NCBI RefSeq assembly: GCF_000226975.2 | Contig: NZ_CP019286.1 | Location: forward strand, 62,001 to 126,000 | Direction of reading: 5' to 3' | Source of the DNA: Halobiforma lacisalsi AJ5 | Lineage (GTDB): Archaea; Halobacteriota; Halobacteria; Halobacteriales; Natrialbaceae | Length of the DNA: 64,000 nt | Part shown: positions 27,055-36,632 of the stretch, piece after piece | How the letters are laid out: the number at the start of each line of letters is the position of its first letter | Position numbering within the stretch: position 1 is the stretch's first letter | Notes under the pieces: model-generated | The model's database searches: none | What the model was told of the DNA's origin: nothing | The model's input: only the letters and a program-made list of their open reading frames with translations | Made by a program: the position numbers and the translations under genes

Positions 27055-27872
27055 GATGTATCTGCCCGTGGTGGATTCTGTTCCCGGAGGTTGAGGAACC
27101 CAAACCCGTGTTCACGACGTTGTCCGATCCCTGCATCTAGCGCTAGATTTAGGTGATACCGATGTGTTTCGTCCCGGACTCGATAGCCAAGCCGCCACTT
27201 CGAGAGGATGACTGTCCGATCAACAGCTGTGGCCGGTTGGAAGTGAATCGAGTATGTGACGTCGTCTTTGATCGGCTCGATTTGGTTAAACAGGGGTTCG
27301 TCTACTTCAGTCGGACCATCGTAGTATTCATCACCAAATTGCTCGTGAGTTCGCTGGAGCGATCGGCGGATTGTCGCTTGGAGGGGTTCCATTCCGTGCT
27401 TTGGTCTCCAGAAGAGCTTGGTCTCTGACTCGCCGGACTCTATTTCCGTGGTATCCAACCCATGTTCTTCCGCTAGCTGGCGGGTGAGTGCACAGAATAC
27501 GCCCGTCCCAGTATCCATACGGCCAGTCGAGCCTGCTTCACCAACTTGGGGTGCATGGCCGGTGATATCCGCCACTTCAAAACGCATCTGCCCGACCTCG
27601 AACTCACGGTTCCGGCTAAAATGGGCAATGAGTTCATCCAAGAGGTCGCGACGCGGGGAAGCGATTCGGATATACCGACGATCACCCTCTTCAATTGGGC
27701 CCCACGGAAAGATATTCGAGAACGAAAAGCCGACCCCATGGTGTGTGTCATGGACCTCAGCGTATTCATCCGTGTTCTCGAGTGCACGCCAAATGCGGCC
27801 CCGGATTTTGTGATGTGCAGCAGTATCGTAGGCTGCATCCGCGACCGCATCCAGTGCGAGTTCGATACGCAT
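27051..27872 (-). CDS. cas6: Cas6 crRNA-processing endonuclease
   Basis: 273 residues: two RAMP-like ferredoxin folds and the C-terminal glycine loop [16 protein letters not shown] His-rich segment [15 protein letters not shown] (~41-55) is where the general-base His of haloarchaeal Cas6 is expected. It cuts pre-crRNA in each repeat. It is the first cas gene; 27873-27984 upstream holds an AT-rich stretch with a TATA-like TAGTAATTTA on this strand and then the trailer end of array 2. Confidence 0.94.
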   Translation of the reverse strand: MRIELALDAVADAAYDTAAHHKIRGRIWRALENTDEYAEVHDTHHGVGFSFSNIFPWGPIEEGDRRYIRIASPRRDLLDELIAHFSRNREFEVGQMRFEVADITGHAPQVGEAGSTGRMDTGTGVFCALTRQLAEEHGLDTTEIESGESETKLFWRPKHGMEPLQATIRRSLQRTHEQFGDEYYDGPTEVDEPLFNQIEPIKDDVTYSIHFQPATAVDRTVILSKWRLGYRVRDETHRYHLNLALDAGIGQRREHGFGFLNLREQNPPRADTS

Positions 27873-27984
27873 CCGTCAGACCACCTGATTATTCCTACTG
27901 TTTAATGCCACGTTGATATCACTAAATTACTAACATATGAAACTATTGGGCCGAGGTTGGAATCGATTTCATCGCCGCGACTGC

Positions 27985-30900
27985 ATTTCAATCCCACAAG
28001 GGTTCGTCTGAAACCTATTCTCGAGGTGGCGCTGATACCGGCGACCGCGAGGCTTCAATCCCACAAGGGTTCGTCTGAAACAGCGGCCGTTCGACCTTGT
28101 CCCCGAGGAAGAACTCGCTTCAATCCCACAAGGGTTCGTCTGAAACGGTCCCTGACCAGGTGGTGATGTGGACCGGCCACTCGCTTCAATCCCACAAGGG
28201 TTCGTCTGAAACTCTTGGCGTTGCACTCCGACTCGTCGTGCACGAACATGCTTCAATCCCACAAGGGTTCGTCTGAAACGACGTACAGCCGGTAGACCTC
28301 CTGTGGCCACTCGCCGCTTCAATCCCACAAGGGTTCGTCTGAAACCGACGAGGTCTTTGTCGATCGCCCGCTCGAGGCTGCTTCAATCCCACAAGGGTTC
28401 GTCTGAAACCTATACGTTTCCTCTATAGAATAGCCTTCATAGACGCTTCAATCCCACAAGGGTTCGTCTGAAACTCTTGGCGTTGCACTCCGACTCGTCG
28501 TGCACGAACATGCTTCAATCCCACAAGGGTTCGTCTGAAACCGCACTCGAGGCAGCCGGCCTGGACCCGAATCACGAGCTTCAATCCCACAAGGGTTCGT
28601 CTGAAACATGATGCCGACAAGCGTGTCCTCCGGTTCGTCGCCGCTTCAATCCCACAAGGGTTCGTCTGAAACGAGCCCCGTTCGATGGTCCGTCCTTCGA
28701 AACCGGAGCTTCAATCCCACAAGGGTTCGTCTGAAACCTTGATCGTTCCTTCGTCAACGTCTTCGCTCAGGTTGCTTCAATCCCACAAGGGTTCGTCTGA
28801 AACCGACCACGGCCTCGTGGAGCAGGTCGATCGAGGCAAGCTTCAATCCCACAAGGGTTCGTCTGAAACCGTGTCGATATCGTCGATGTTCTCGTCGCTC
28901 ATGCGCTTCAATCCCACAAGGGTTCGTCTGAAACTCGGATGTTGGTTATAACATCATCAGCGGGAATTGCTTCAATCCCACAAGGGTTCGTCTGAAACAC
29001 TCACCTTCGTCCCTCTAAGGAATTGATCGAACGTGCTTCAATCCCACAAGGGTTCGTCTGAAACAAGTCACGTCTGACGGCGTCACGGCGACCACCCCGC
29101 GCTTCAATCCCACAAGGGTTCGTCTGAAACACCCGTGCGGTCGCTCGCGTACGTCTTACTGACGTTGCTTCAATCCCACAAGGGTTCGTCTGAAACCGAT
29201 AGAGCCCCGAATCCTCGTAGCCAGTTTCGCTCAGCTTCAATCCCACAAGGGTTCGTCTGAAACCCGACGACTATCACTCGAGTCGATCGGTTCGGTTGCG
29301 CTTCAATCCCACAAGGGTTCGTCTGAAACGACCTCGCGACCGACGTCGACGACGTCAGGTTGCTTCAATCCCACAAGGGTTCGTCTGAAATGCCTTCGTC
29401 GACGGTGACCGAGAGGTCGTCCTTCGCTTCAATCCCACAAGGGTTCGTCTGAAACTCGTGCGTGGTTGATCGGTTAGCTATCCGTCTGCGTGCTTCAATC
29501 CCACAAGGGTTCGTCTGAAACGACGGGACTGAACACCTCGTCACGCAGGTCGGCAGCGAGCTTCAATCCCACAAGGGTTCGTCTGAAACACCACACTCGC
29601 ATTTGACGATGCAATCCGAGTAGTGGCTTCAATCCCACAAGGGTTCGTCTGAAACCGACGACGACCTCGTTGAGAAGGTCGACCGCGGGCTGCTTCAATC
29701 CCACAAGGGTTCGTCTGAAACTCGAGTGCCTTCGGAAACGTCCCCTAGCCGCGCCTGTGCTTCAATCCCACAAGGGTTCGTCTGAAACCACTCTCGTACA
29801 CGCCCCAGTCGCCAGCCTTCGGTGCGCTTCAATCCCACAAGGGTTCGTCTGAAACCGTCCGGTTCGTCCGTGGGACTACCGTTAAGTCCGCTTCAATCCC
29901 ACAAGGGTTCGTCTGAAACCGCGACGAGGGCGGCACCGGCGGCCTCGAGCTCAAGCTTCAATCCCACAAGGGTTCGTCTGAAACGGTGGTCAGAGTGGAC
30001 CCCCAATCCCGCGCGGGTCAGAGCTTCAATCCCACAAGGGTTCGTCTGAAACTCTCCAGCAGCGCCTCGAGCAAGCCGACGTCCCGCTTCAATCCCACAA
30101 GGGTTCGTCTGAAACGACGTCTACCAGCGGTTCACCGACGAGTGGGGGCAGCTTCAATCCCACAAGGGTTCGTCTGAAACGTCGTTTCATACACGAGGGT
30201 CCTACCCGAACGGCCGCTTCAATCCCACAAGGGTTCGTCTGAAACCGCTTCCCTCGACTTCGCGGTCGACTCGCACGGCAGGCTTCAATCCCACAAGGGT
30301 TCGTCTGAAACCATCACGCGGCCCCACATCTCGCACTGGTACGGTTCGCTTCAATCCCACAAGGGTTCGTCTGAAACGAGGAAAAGCAGTGTACTCGCGA
30401 GGTCCGTGACGCCGCTTCAATCCCACAAGGGTTCGTCTGAAACCTGCGTTCCGGAGGGAGAGCGGCAGGCAGACCCAGCTTCAATCCCACAAGGGTTCGT
30501 CTGAAACCATCGCGACGACCCGATGGTCAGTCCCTCGGAGTCCGCTTCAATCCCACAAGGGTTCGTCTGAAACTCTCATAGACTCGCCACGAGACGCCCT
30601 CACGGTTCTCGCTTCAATCCCACAAGGGTTCGTCTGAAACGGACCTTCGCCTCGTTGCATCGCCGGCACTGATCCAGCTTCAATCCCACAAGGGTTCGTC
30701 TGAAACACTGATTAGTAGTCGCTAACCGACGTTTCTATTTCGCTTCAATCCCACAAGGGTTCGTCTGAAACTGGAGGGTTTCACCGGAAAGGCGGCGTAC
30801 ACCGAGCTTCAATCCCACAAGGGTTCGTCTGAAACCCGCGCGCTTGTGCACGAGGTTACGAGGTGATTGAGCTTCAATCCCACAAGGGTTCGTCTGAAAC

Positions 30901-31555
30901 GCTGACTGGGCTGGGCTTAATCGCTTCGACACTGACAGCTTCAATCCCACAAGGGTTCGTCTGAAACCCCGTTCGTTAGGGCCGTCTCACCAAGGCAAGA
31001 GTAGCTTCAATCCCACAAGGGTTCGTCTGAAACGTTTCCACCTGCGGACGTAGAGACGGCCGTAACGGTGCTTCAATCCCACAAGGGTTCGTCTGAAACG
31101 ATAGTATGATAGTGTGTTAGGGGAGTTCTTTGAGCTTCAATCCCACAAGGGTTCGTCTGAAACTCCGCGACCAACTCGAGCGTTCCCGGCTCGAGATCGC
31201 TTCAATCCCACAAGGGTTCGTCTGAAACGGATCTCCCGACCGCCGTCGCGCAACTCCTCGAGCGAGCTTCAATCCCACAAGGGTTCGTCTGAAACCCAAC
31301 GACGGTAACACGGTCGATTTCCGCGGCGCGTGCTTCAATCCCACAAGGGTTCGTCTGAAACACGACGAGCTCACCGAGGAACTCCTGCTCGAAGCCGCTT
31401 CAATCCCACAAGGGTTCGTCTGAAACGGTGACTGCCCCACCCCACCCTGCCCCTTTTAGGTGCTTCAATCCCACAAGGGTTCGTCTGAAACCGTGCTCGC
31501 CGTCGGCCTCGAAGCGCTCGTACCAGCTTCAATCCCACAAGGGTTCGTCTGAAAC
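27985..31555 (-). CRISPR. CRISPR array 2, type I-B, 55 repeats and 54 spacers
   Basis: Fifty-five 30-bp repeats, identical to array 1 in consensus and orientation. Leader side is the high-coordinate end, so transcription runs toward cas6. The trailer repeat at 27985-28014 differs in its first two bases, and the repeat at 29362-29391 ends GAAAT on the plus strand. Spacers are about 33-38 nt. The spacer at 28213-28249 is repeated exactly at 28475-28511. Spacers at 28804-28839 and 29656-29691 are related variants. None of the short open frames that cross the repeats is a real gene. Confidence 0.98.
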
Positions 31556-31660
31556 CCGCCAACATTCCGGCGGATAAGCGGATAATACGGGCGGTCTCAC
31601 AAAGTCATTTCCATCGACCCTCAATTCCCCTTCTACCCCCGAGGGGTCGATGGAAATTCG
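31556..31660 (-). promoter_or_regulatory. Leader of CRISPR array 2
   Basis: It matches leader 1 closely. A hairpin CCGCC (31556-31560)/GGCGG (31569-31573) abuts the first repeat, followed by ATAATACGGGCGG, CTCACAAAGTC and a perfect inverted repeat with 14-nt arms at 31607-31620 and 31644-31657 around a pyrimidine-rich loop. On the minus strand a TATA-like box lies about 25-30 nt upstream of the first repeat. It runs right up to a decayed IS1595 gene, so its outer boundary may have been cut. Confidence 0.85.
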
Positions 31661-31661
31661 C

Positions 31662-32113
31662 TCATCCCGATGACTCGTAACTCAGGATTTTGCTGAACCA
31701 GTCGGTGTCATCGTTCAGCAAGAGGCCGAGAAAGTTGAGATAGCCCTGAAGATGATGCTTCGAGACACCTCTGAACTTCGCCAGCCACTGGCGAAGGAAG
31801 CTATGGCGGGTCTCGCCGCGATCTGTGTCGTCGGCACAGATCGCATCTCCTTGATCATGTAGAACATCTCCTCGATGGGGAACTTCCGATGCTCGAAGAC
31901 CGAATTCGTGAGGTCGTTGAAATATGTCTCACACCCCTTGCAACGGTACTGTTGAGCGCCTTTCCCCGTCGTCCCCTTCTTGATGACTGGGTTGCTCTCC
32001 CCGCAGTAGACACACGACACCGTCGCGCCGAATCGGGCGCGACGGAGTCGCTCGTAGCAGTCGTCCGGATTGGGAAGGAACACTTCTACCGAGTCCCTGT
32101 CCATCAACAGCAA
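31662..32113 (-). pseudogene. IS1595-family transposase with an internal deletion
   Basis: The N-terminal part (start about 32104, MDRDSVEVFLPNPDDCYERL) has the zinc ribbon CVYCGES...CKGCETYF and YMIKEMRSVPTTQIA. It then jumps, in another frame, to the C-terminal end GETRHSFLRQWLAKFRGVSK...LSYESSG with its stop at 31662. The whole DDE core is missing. The element is dead and lies between leader 2 and an ISH3 remnant. Confidence 0.72.
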
Positions 32114-32128
32114 CCAACGAACTCCTCG

Positions 32129-33279
32129 CTACTGGAAGTTACGACTGGTCGGGATGAGCGGATCGCGGTTTAACTCCCGGACGACCCCGTGGAGAAACGC
32201 ATCTCCGAACGTGAACTCAACGGGGAGTGCTCGCCCGCCACGGCGTGGCCGGGCGAGCACGGCCACTGTAAGACCAGCCACAACTGCTCTAACAAGAAGC
32301 CGACCCCCACGTAGAAGAGACGAATCGTCGTTGACGGTGTTGTCGTCACTGCACGCGCCTCACGGAACTTCTCGTAGCTCTTTTCGATCCGTGATCGCTT
32401 GTTGTAGATCGTCGCAACCTGCGCCGGCGTCCGGTCTTTCAGACCGTACGCCGCGTATCCGGTCGCCTTCACGCCAGACTTTCCACGGTCACCGTTCTGG
32501 TAGGTAACGTTCACTGCCATCGGAAACGTCTGTTCGTGCTCTTTCCCCTCACAAATCGTCTCCTCGGTCATGTATGACGCTGTTACGGAGAGCTTCTTTC
32601 GGATCGACGCCTTCCCGGTCTTGACCGGGAAGACTGGCGGTGCACTCTCCCGAAGGACGCCAATCAGCTTCCCAACGTAGGCGTCTCGATCCATGAGAAT
32701 GCGGTCGATCTCGAATGGATACGTCTCGACGCGGGCGAGCAGGCGCTCGACCGCGTCGGCCTTGCTATCTTCGCCAGCAACCGGTTCAACCGCGAGTGTC
32801 AGCGGCTTTCCCTGCGCAATCACGAACGCTGTGCAGTAACGATGACACTGGGTAGTCCCGTCCCGAGCAGCCATCCGTCTGGTCTCGCCGTCACTGCTGG
32901 GAGTTCCGTGGAACGGGTTGTCCATGAAGTCGATGCAGACGGTTCTCGACCTGTGGCGGTCGAGAACCGTCATCGCCAGCGTAGCGAGAATATCGTTGAC
33001 GGAGTCTAGCATCGGGTCTTTCTGGATCGTGTGGAGCCAATCCATGACGGGCTCTCTATTGGGCGTTTCCTCTGTGTTGGTCGTGACGCCGTTGACAGAG
33101 GTTGTCCCAGCAGCGGCTCGAAGAACGACTTCCATGATATCGCCGGGATCGAGGGGCGAACCCTCGATCCCCGGCATCGGAATCAACAGGAGCAGCTCCA
33201 GAGAAAGAGCCTTGAGTTGCCGGTTCGAAATGAACTCGTCTGGATCAGTAAGTACCTGCTTGAGTTTTGGAATGTTCAT
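32129..33279 (-). pseudogene. ISH3-family transposase, frameshifted near its 3' end
   Basis: From the ATG at 33279 the frame encodes an ISH3-type DDE transposase (CIDFMDNPFHG, RILMDRDAYVG, NKRSRIEKSYEKFREA) as far as LEQLWLVLQW. A missing base near 32262, in a run of G on the coding strand, shifts the frame. The original C-terminus AVLARPRRGGRALPVEF...PTSRNFQ can be read in the next phase to a stop at 32129. The 3' terminal repeat is not seen, and the element abuts the IS1595 fragment. It is probably inactive. Confidence 0.8.
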
Positions 33280-33420
33280 CAGGTGCGGATCCGGACAGCG
33301 GATGAATCAGATTTCTGATTCACCCGCTTCCCTCATCACTACGTGTTAGCCAACTGGCCGCTTAGCCAGAGTGGACAACTAGCGAATTTGTGTCAGAGCA
33401 TGAAGCACTGTCGTCGGTGA
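33280..33420. other. Outer end of the ISH3 remnant; no gene
   Basis: The stretch upstream of the transposase gene includes the palindrome GAATCAGA-TTTC-TGATTC (33304-33322) and, on the reverse strand, TAGTTGTCCACTCTGGCTAAGCGG-type sequence at 33363-33386 that is likely the element end. No matching opposite end was found beside 32129. I see no gene here. Confidence 0.35.
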
Positions 33421-33585
33421 TCACTGCGCACTGAACGGCTCGAACGCAGGTCGGATATCTGGGGATGACTGGACGGAAATCCCGAACAGTTCCGTGAATA
33501 GAGCCGACTCGAACCATGCTTCAGTCGGTTGGAAAATCTGACCGGGGACAATTGCTGGACCAATGACGCCCCTGTAGCGGATCTC
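33421..33585 (-). pseudogene. Possible C-terminal remnant of a lost gene
   Basis: A minus-strand frame ending at 33421 reads RYRGVIGPAIVPGQIFQPTE followed by AWFESALFTELFGISVQSSP and ends RPAFEPFSAQ. It has protein-like composition but no start of its own; it begins where the gene at 33584 ends. It may be what remains of a gene cut by rearrangement. No family is recognised, and chance coding is possible. Confidence 0.25.
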
Positions 33586-34435
33586 AGTCGACGATCGTAA
33601 TATCTCCGTTGGTCGTCTCAAAGTGCAAATCGTTTGTCCCCTCGCCGATAACCGCTTCGAGTTCCTCGTCGGTTCGGGTTGCGACGCTCGCCCGGTCGCT
33701 CTCGAACTCGATCTCGCCGTTGGTCGTCGAGACGGTGACGGTCGTATCGACGGCATCACCGAGCGTGCAGTCGATCTCTCCGTTCGTCGACTCGAATGTC
33801 ACGTCGCCGTCGAGTTCGTCCGTCTCGAGAGCGACGTCGCCGTTCGTCGTCTCGATCACTGTCTCAGCAGCGAGGGCCTCGACGACGGCGTCGATATCAC
33901 CGTTCGTAGAGTTGAGACCCGCGATATTCGAGCTATCCACGTCGATCGTTCCGTTGGTAGTACTCGCGGTTACGGTCGCTTCGATATCCCGCGCGTCGAT
34001 AGCCCCGTTTACCGTCTCGAGTACCGCCCGCTCGAGTTCGTGTGGCACAGTAAGTACGATTTCGGAGTCCGGTCTGGAGTCGGGCGTCAGCCCGAGTCGC
34101 TCCGTGATCGTTTGCTCGTAGTCGACCGTCACATCAAGGGTGTTGGTACTCCCGTCAACCGTTAACGTCGTCCGGTCTAGAGAACGTACCGAACCGGACT
34201 GTTCGACTTCGAGTTCGACCGTTTCGCGGTCAGCACCGATTACCGAAACGGAACCAACGTCAGTAGCTATGTCGATTTCGGCGGCATCATAGGTTTCGTT
34301 GAACGTTTCCGTCGTGTGTTCCTCGCTTTTCTCGTCAGCCAGTTGCCGGGACGCGATCCCGCCGATCGCGAGTCCGCCGACTGAGACGGCAGCACCTGCA
34401 ATAACGGCTCGTCGACGAGTGATATCGAAATTCAT
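33584..34435 (-). CDS. DUF4097-like beta-repeat exported protein
   Basis: 283 residues. The N-terminus (ITRRRAVIAGAAVSVGGLAIGG) is Tat-like, so the protein is probably exported. The body is a right-handed beta-solenoid of repeats ending in TNG(T/D/E)I(D/E): TVNGAID, TTNGTIDV, STNGDIDA, TTNGDVAL, STNGEIDC, TTNGEIEF, TTNGDITI. These are typical of DUF4097 (putative adhesin) proteins. It has its own promoter region (34436-34500) and is divergent from the lanthipeptide precursor at 34660. Confidence 0.8.
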   Translation of the reverse strand: MNFDITRRRAVIAGAAVSVGGLAIGGIASRQLADEKSEEHTTETFNETYDAAEIDIATDVGSVSVIGADRETVELEVEQSGSVRSLDRTTLTVDGSTNTLDVTVDYEQTITERLGLTPDSRPDSEIVLTVPHELERAVLETVNGAIDARDIEATVTASTTNGTIDVDSSNIAGLNSTNGDIDAVVEALAAETVIETTNGDVALETDELDGDVTFESTNGEIDCTLGDAVDTTVTVSTTNGEIEFESDRASVATRTDEELEAVIGEGTNDLHFETTNGDITIVD

Positions 34436-34659
34436 ACGGGGAGATCACCTTCGTAGGCTAACAGTAGACGCCCTCGGTCAAATAACTTTATAGTCAGACA
34501 ACAAAAGTCCGGTGACAGTAACTGAAACAACTTCACTCGGAACTGTTCCCGCACCTGCCGACGGATCGCTCCGCCAGCACACACTCGGTCCGCCGCTCCT
34601 GTTCGTTCGATTACTGATGATAGAAACGAATAAAGTATTGTGATACTAACGTTTGATCG

Positions 34660-34857
34660 ATGTCAGGAATACAGTCCTCGTTCGGTATGACGTACAACGA
34701 ACGCGACGATGCGCTACGAGCGATATTCGACGAGCGATTCGGAGCATTCCCCTCGAAAGAGGCGGGGCCGATTATCTCGAACGGCTGTACCGGATCGTGT
34801 CTCTGTACGGTGTTTGATTGTGACTGCGAACCGTCCTGCAACGAGTGTACCGGCTAG
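34660..34857 (+). CDS. Lanthipeptide precursor 1 (Cys-rich)
   Basis: 65 residues. The leader shares SSFGMTYNERDDALRAIFDE with the other four precursors of the cluster (SFGM, then IFDERF). The C-terminal ~30 residues hold seven Cys with Ser and Thr (NGCTGSCLCTVFDCDCEPSC). A likely leader end is KEAG, by comparison with KKAG in precursors 2 and 3. LanM would dehydrate Ser/Thr and close thioether rings. A TATA-like AATAAAGT (34629-34636) lies about 28 nt before the ATG, giving a leaderless transcript. Function of the product is unknown; an antimicrobial role is inference. Confidence 0.82.
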   Translation: MSGIQSSFGMTYNERDDALRAIFDERFGAFPSKEAGPIISNGCTGSCLCTVFDCDCEPSCNECTG

Positions 34858-35006
34858 CGATCGGAGCGTCGCTCTGGAGCCCGTCGGCCCCGCTTCGACC
34901 GAAGATAGACCCGACGAGCGCGACCGATCCTTCCGCCGGCGAACCGCCGGCTGTTGACGTTTCAGACCTGACAGCGGAACCGTGCGAAACTGCGGTCGCA
35001 TAATGG

Positions 35007-35020
35007 TAGAAAAATTAAAG
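35007..35020 (+). promoter_or_regulatory. Core promoter of lanthipeptide precursor 2, shared by all five
   Basis: TAGAAAAATTAAAG sits about 29 nt (box centre) before the ATG. The same design occurs before precursor 1 (34621-34636), precursor 3 (35323-35336), precursor 4 (AATATTAAGT, minus strand, centre near 43416) and precursor 5 (TAGAAAAAATTAAG, minus strand, 43798-43811). Each has the box centre 28-29 nt from its start codon. This is a haloarchaeal TATA/BRE in leaderless spacing. Common control of the five genes is inferred. Confidence 0.65.
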
Positions 35021-35045
35021 TTAATTATCGTACAACTATCGGCTG

Positions 35046-35228
35046 ATGTCTACTCAGCAGGCATCCTTCGGAATGGCGCACAAGCAGCGAGACAGCGAAC
35101 TGAAGGTGATCTTCGACGATCAGTTCGAAAACTGGACCAAGAAAGCCGGAATCGCATCGCTGGATTGTACCGGCTCGTGTCTCTGTTCACTTAGTTGTGA
35201 CTGCGAGACGTGCGGCGGCGAGTGCTGA
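35046..35228 (+). CDS. Lanthipeptide precursor 2 (Cys-rich)
   Basis: 60 residues. Leader: MSTQQASFGMAHKQRDSEL then IFDDQFENWTKKAG. Core: IASLDCTGSCLCSLSCDCET followed by CGGEC, with seven Cys and about six Ser/Thr. Nearly identical to precursor 3. Cleavage after the AG is plausible by analogy with GG/GA leaders of class II lanthipeptides, though no peptidase is encoded nearby. Its own promoter is at 35007-35020. Confidence 0.85.
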   Translation: MSTQQASFGMAHKQRDSELKVIFDDQFENWTKKAGIASLDCTGSCLCSLSCDCETCGGEC

Positions 35229-35361
35229 CTGAACCGCACCGCCATCGAGAGCCCTAATCCATTTTTAAATCCGTCGCGCTTTGCGTTCGCAGTACCAGCT
35301 ACATGTGTATTGAGAATAATTATAGAAAAACTAAAGTTAATTATCGTACAACTATCGGCCG

Positions 35362-35547
35362 ATGTCTACTCAGCAGGCATCCTTCGGAATGGCGCACAAG
35401 CAGCGAGACAGCGAACTGAAGGCGATTTTCGACGACCAGTTCGAAAACTGGACCAAGAAGGCCGGAATCGCGACGCTGGATTGTACCGGCTCGTGTCTCT
35501 GTTCGCTTAGTTGCGACTGCGAGACGTGCGGCGGAGAATGCAATTAA
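35362..35547 (+). CDS. Lanthipeptide precursor 3 (Cys-rich)
   Basis: 61 residues, differing from precursor 2 at only a few positions (V to A before IFDD, S to T in the core start IATLDC, and an extra final Asn). It has seven Cys in the core. With precursor 2 it could form a pair as in two-component lanthipeptides, but their near identity argues for simple gene dosage or diversification. The ABC exporter gene follows after 152 nt. Confidence 0.85.
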   Translation: MSTQQASFGMAHKQRDSELKAIFDDQFENWTKKAGIATLDCTGSCLCSLSCDCETCGGECN

Positions 35548-35699
35548 GAGCCGCTGCGACCCTCCCAAATTCAACCAATTTTATTACACGATAGAATATT
35601 AACAATAATGAAAGTCAGGTTTGGAAATAGGAAGCCGATTATAGACAGTATACGATAGACACGATCATAATATTAAGACCACTACCATCAATAGTAACG

Positions 35700-36632
35700 A
35701 TGCCCGCGATTAGAACAGACGGACTGACGAAACGGTTTGGACGATCGATAGTCGCAGTCGAGAACGTGAGTTTCGAGGTCGAACGGGGGGAAATATTCGG
35801 ATTTTTGGGTCCGAACGGGGCGGGAAAGTCGACGACTATCGATCTCTTACTTGGCTTTCTCACACCGACATCGGGCGAAGCGTACCTGCTCGGGCGCGAG
35901 GTGAGCGCACGATCCGTTCGAGTACGGAAACGAGTCGGAATCCTTCCCGAAGGTGTGCCCCCGTACGCTCGATTAACTGCGCGCGAGCACCTCGAGTTCG
36001 TCGCCGACTGTAAGGGTGTCGAGGAAGATATCGACGAACTCCTCGCAGATATCGGCCTCGTGCCGGCTGCAGATCGAAAAGTAGGCGAGTTTTCGAAGGG
36101 GATGACCCAACGACTCCGGCTGGGGATGGCCCTGGTCGGCGACCCGGACGTGCTGATCCTCGACGAACCCTCGTCGGGACTCGATCCGACGGGCATCTCC
36201 GAAATGCGAGAGTTACTCCGAGAGCGAGCGGCGGCCGGAGCCACCGTGTTCTTTTCGAGCCACATCCTGTCCGAGGTCGAGGAGCTCTGTGACCGCATCG
36301 GGATCCTCAACGACGGCCAATTGGTAGCCGTCGACACGATCGATGAACTCCGTGCCGTCGCAGCACCCGAAACGACGCTCTCGATCGTAGTCGGAAACGC
36401 CGACTGCGACCCTCTCGACGTGCTAGCAGCCCATGAGGCCGTTTCCGATGTCTGGAAGGACGACGACCGTTTCTGTGCGTCGGTCGACCGCGGCGAAAAG
36501 GCGAGCGTCTTGGCGGCCCTCGAGAACGACGGCATCACCGTTGACGACTTTTCGGTCGACGAAGCCTCGTTAGAGGATCTCTTTACCGCGTATATGGACG
36601 GCAATCGGCGCGCACGGGAGGTGGAATCATGA
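35700..36632 (+). CDS. ABC transporter ATP-binding protein (first exporter)
   Basis: 310 residues: Walker A GPNGAGKST (~39-47), signature region EFSKGMTQRLRLGMALVGDP, Walker B VLILDEPSSGLDPTG, H-loop FFSSHILSE. There is no N-terminal C39 peptidase domain, so it is not a LanT-type bifunctional exporter. It pairs with the permease whose ATG overlaps its stop (ATGA). Within the lanthipeptide cluster it is a candidate exporter or self-protection pump. A TATA-like AATATTAAGA lies about 28 nt before the start. Confidence 0.9.
   Translation: MPAIRTDGLTKRFGRSIVAVENVSFEVERGEIFGFLGPNGAGKSTTIDLLLGFLTPTSGEAYLLGREVSARSVRVRKRVGILPEGVPPYARLTAREHLEFVADCKGVEEDIDELLADIGLVPAADRKVGEFSKGMTQRLRLGMALVGDPDVLILDEPSSGLDPTGISEMRELLRERAAAGATVFFSSHILSEVEELCDRIGILNDGQLVAVDTIDELRAVAAPETTLSIVVGNADCDPLDVLAAHEAVSDVWKDDDRFCASVDRGEKASVLAALENDGITVDDFSVDEASLEDLFTAYMDGNRRAREVES

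Larger units (their letters stand above)
35001..35547 (+). repeat. Tandem duplication carrying precursors 2 and 3 with their promoters
   Basis: The unit at about 35006-35225 is repeated at about 35322-35541, offset 316 bp. Promoter, leader and core coding sequence are nearly identical (for example TTAATTATCGTACAACTATC in both). The few differences in the core are Ser to Thr and an added C-terminal Asn. The linker between the units is unrelated. This is a recent gene duplication. Confidence 0.85.

Noticed and set aside
16592-31565. Many open frames in the CRISPR arrays with repeated RRTLVGLK- or SHKGSSET-like peptides.
   Set aside because: These are translations of the repeats; spacing and identity follow the array, not a protein.
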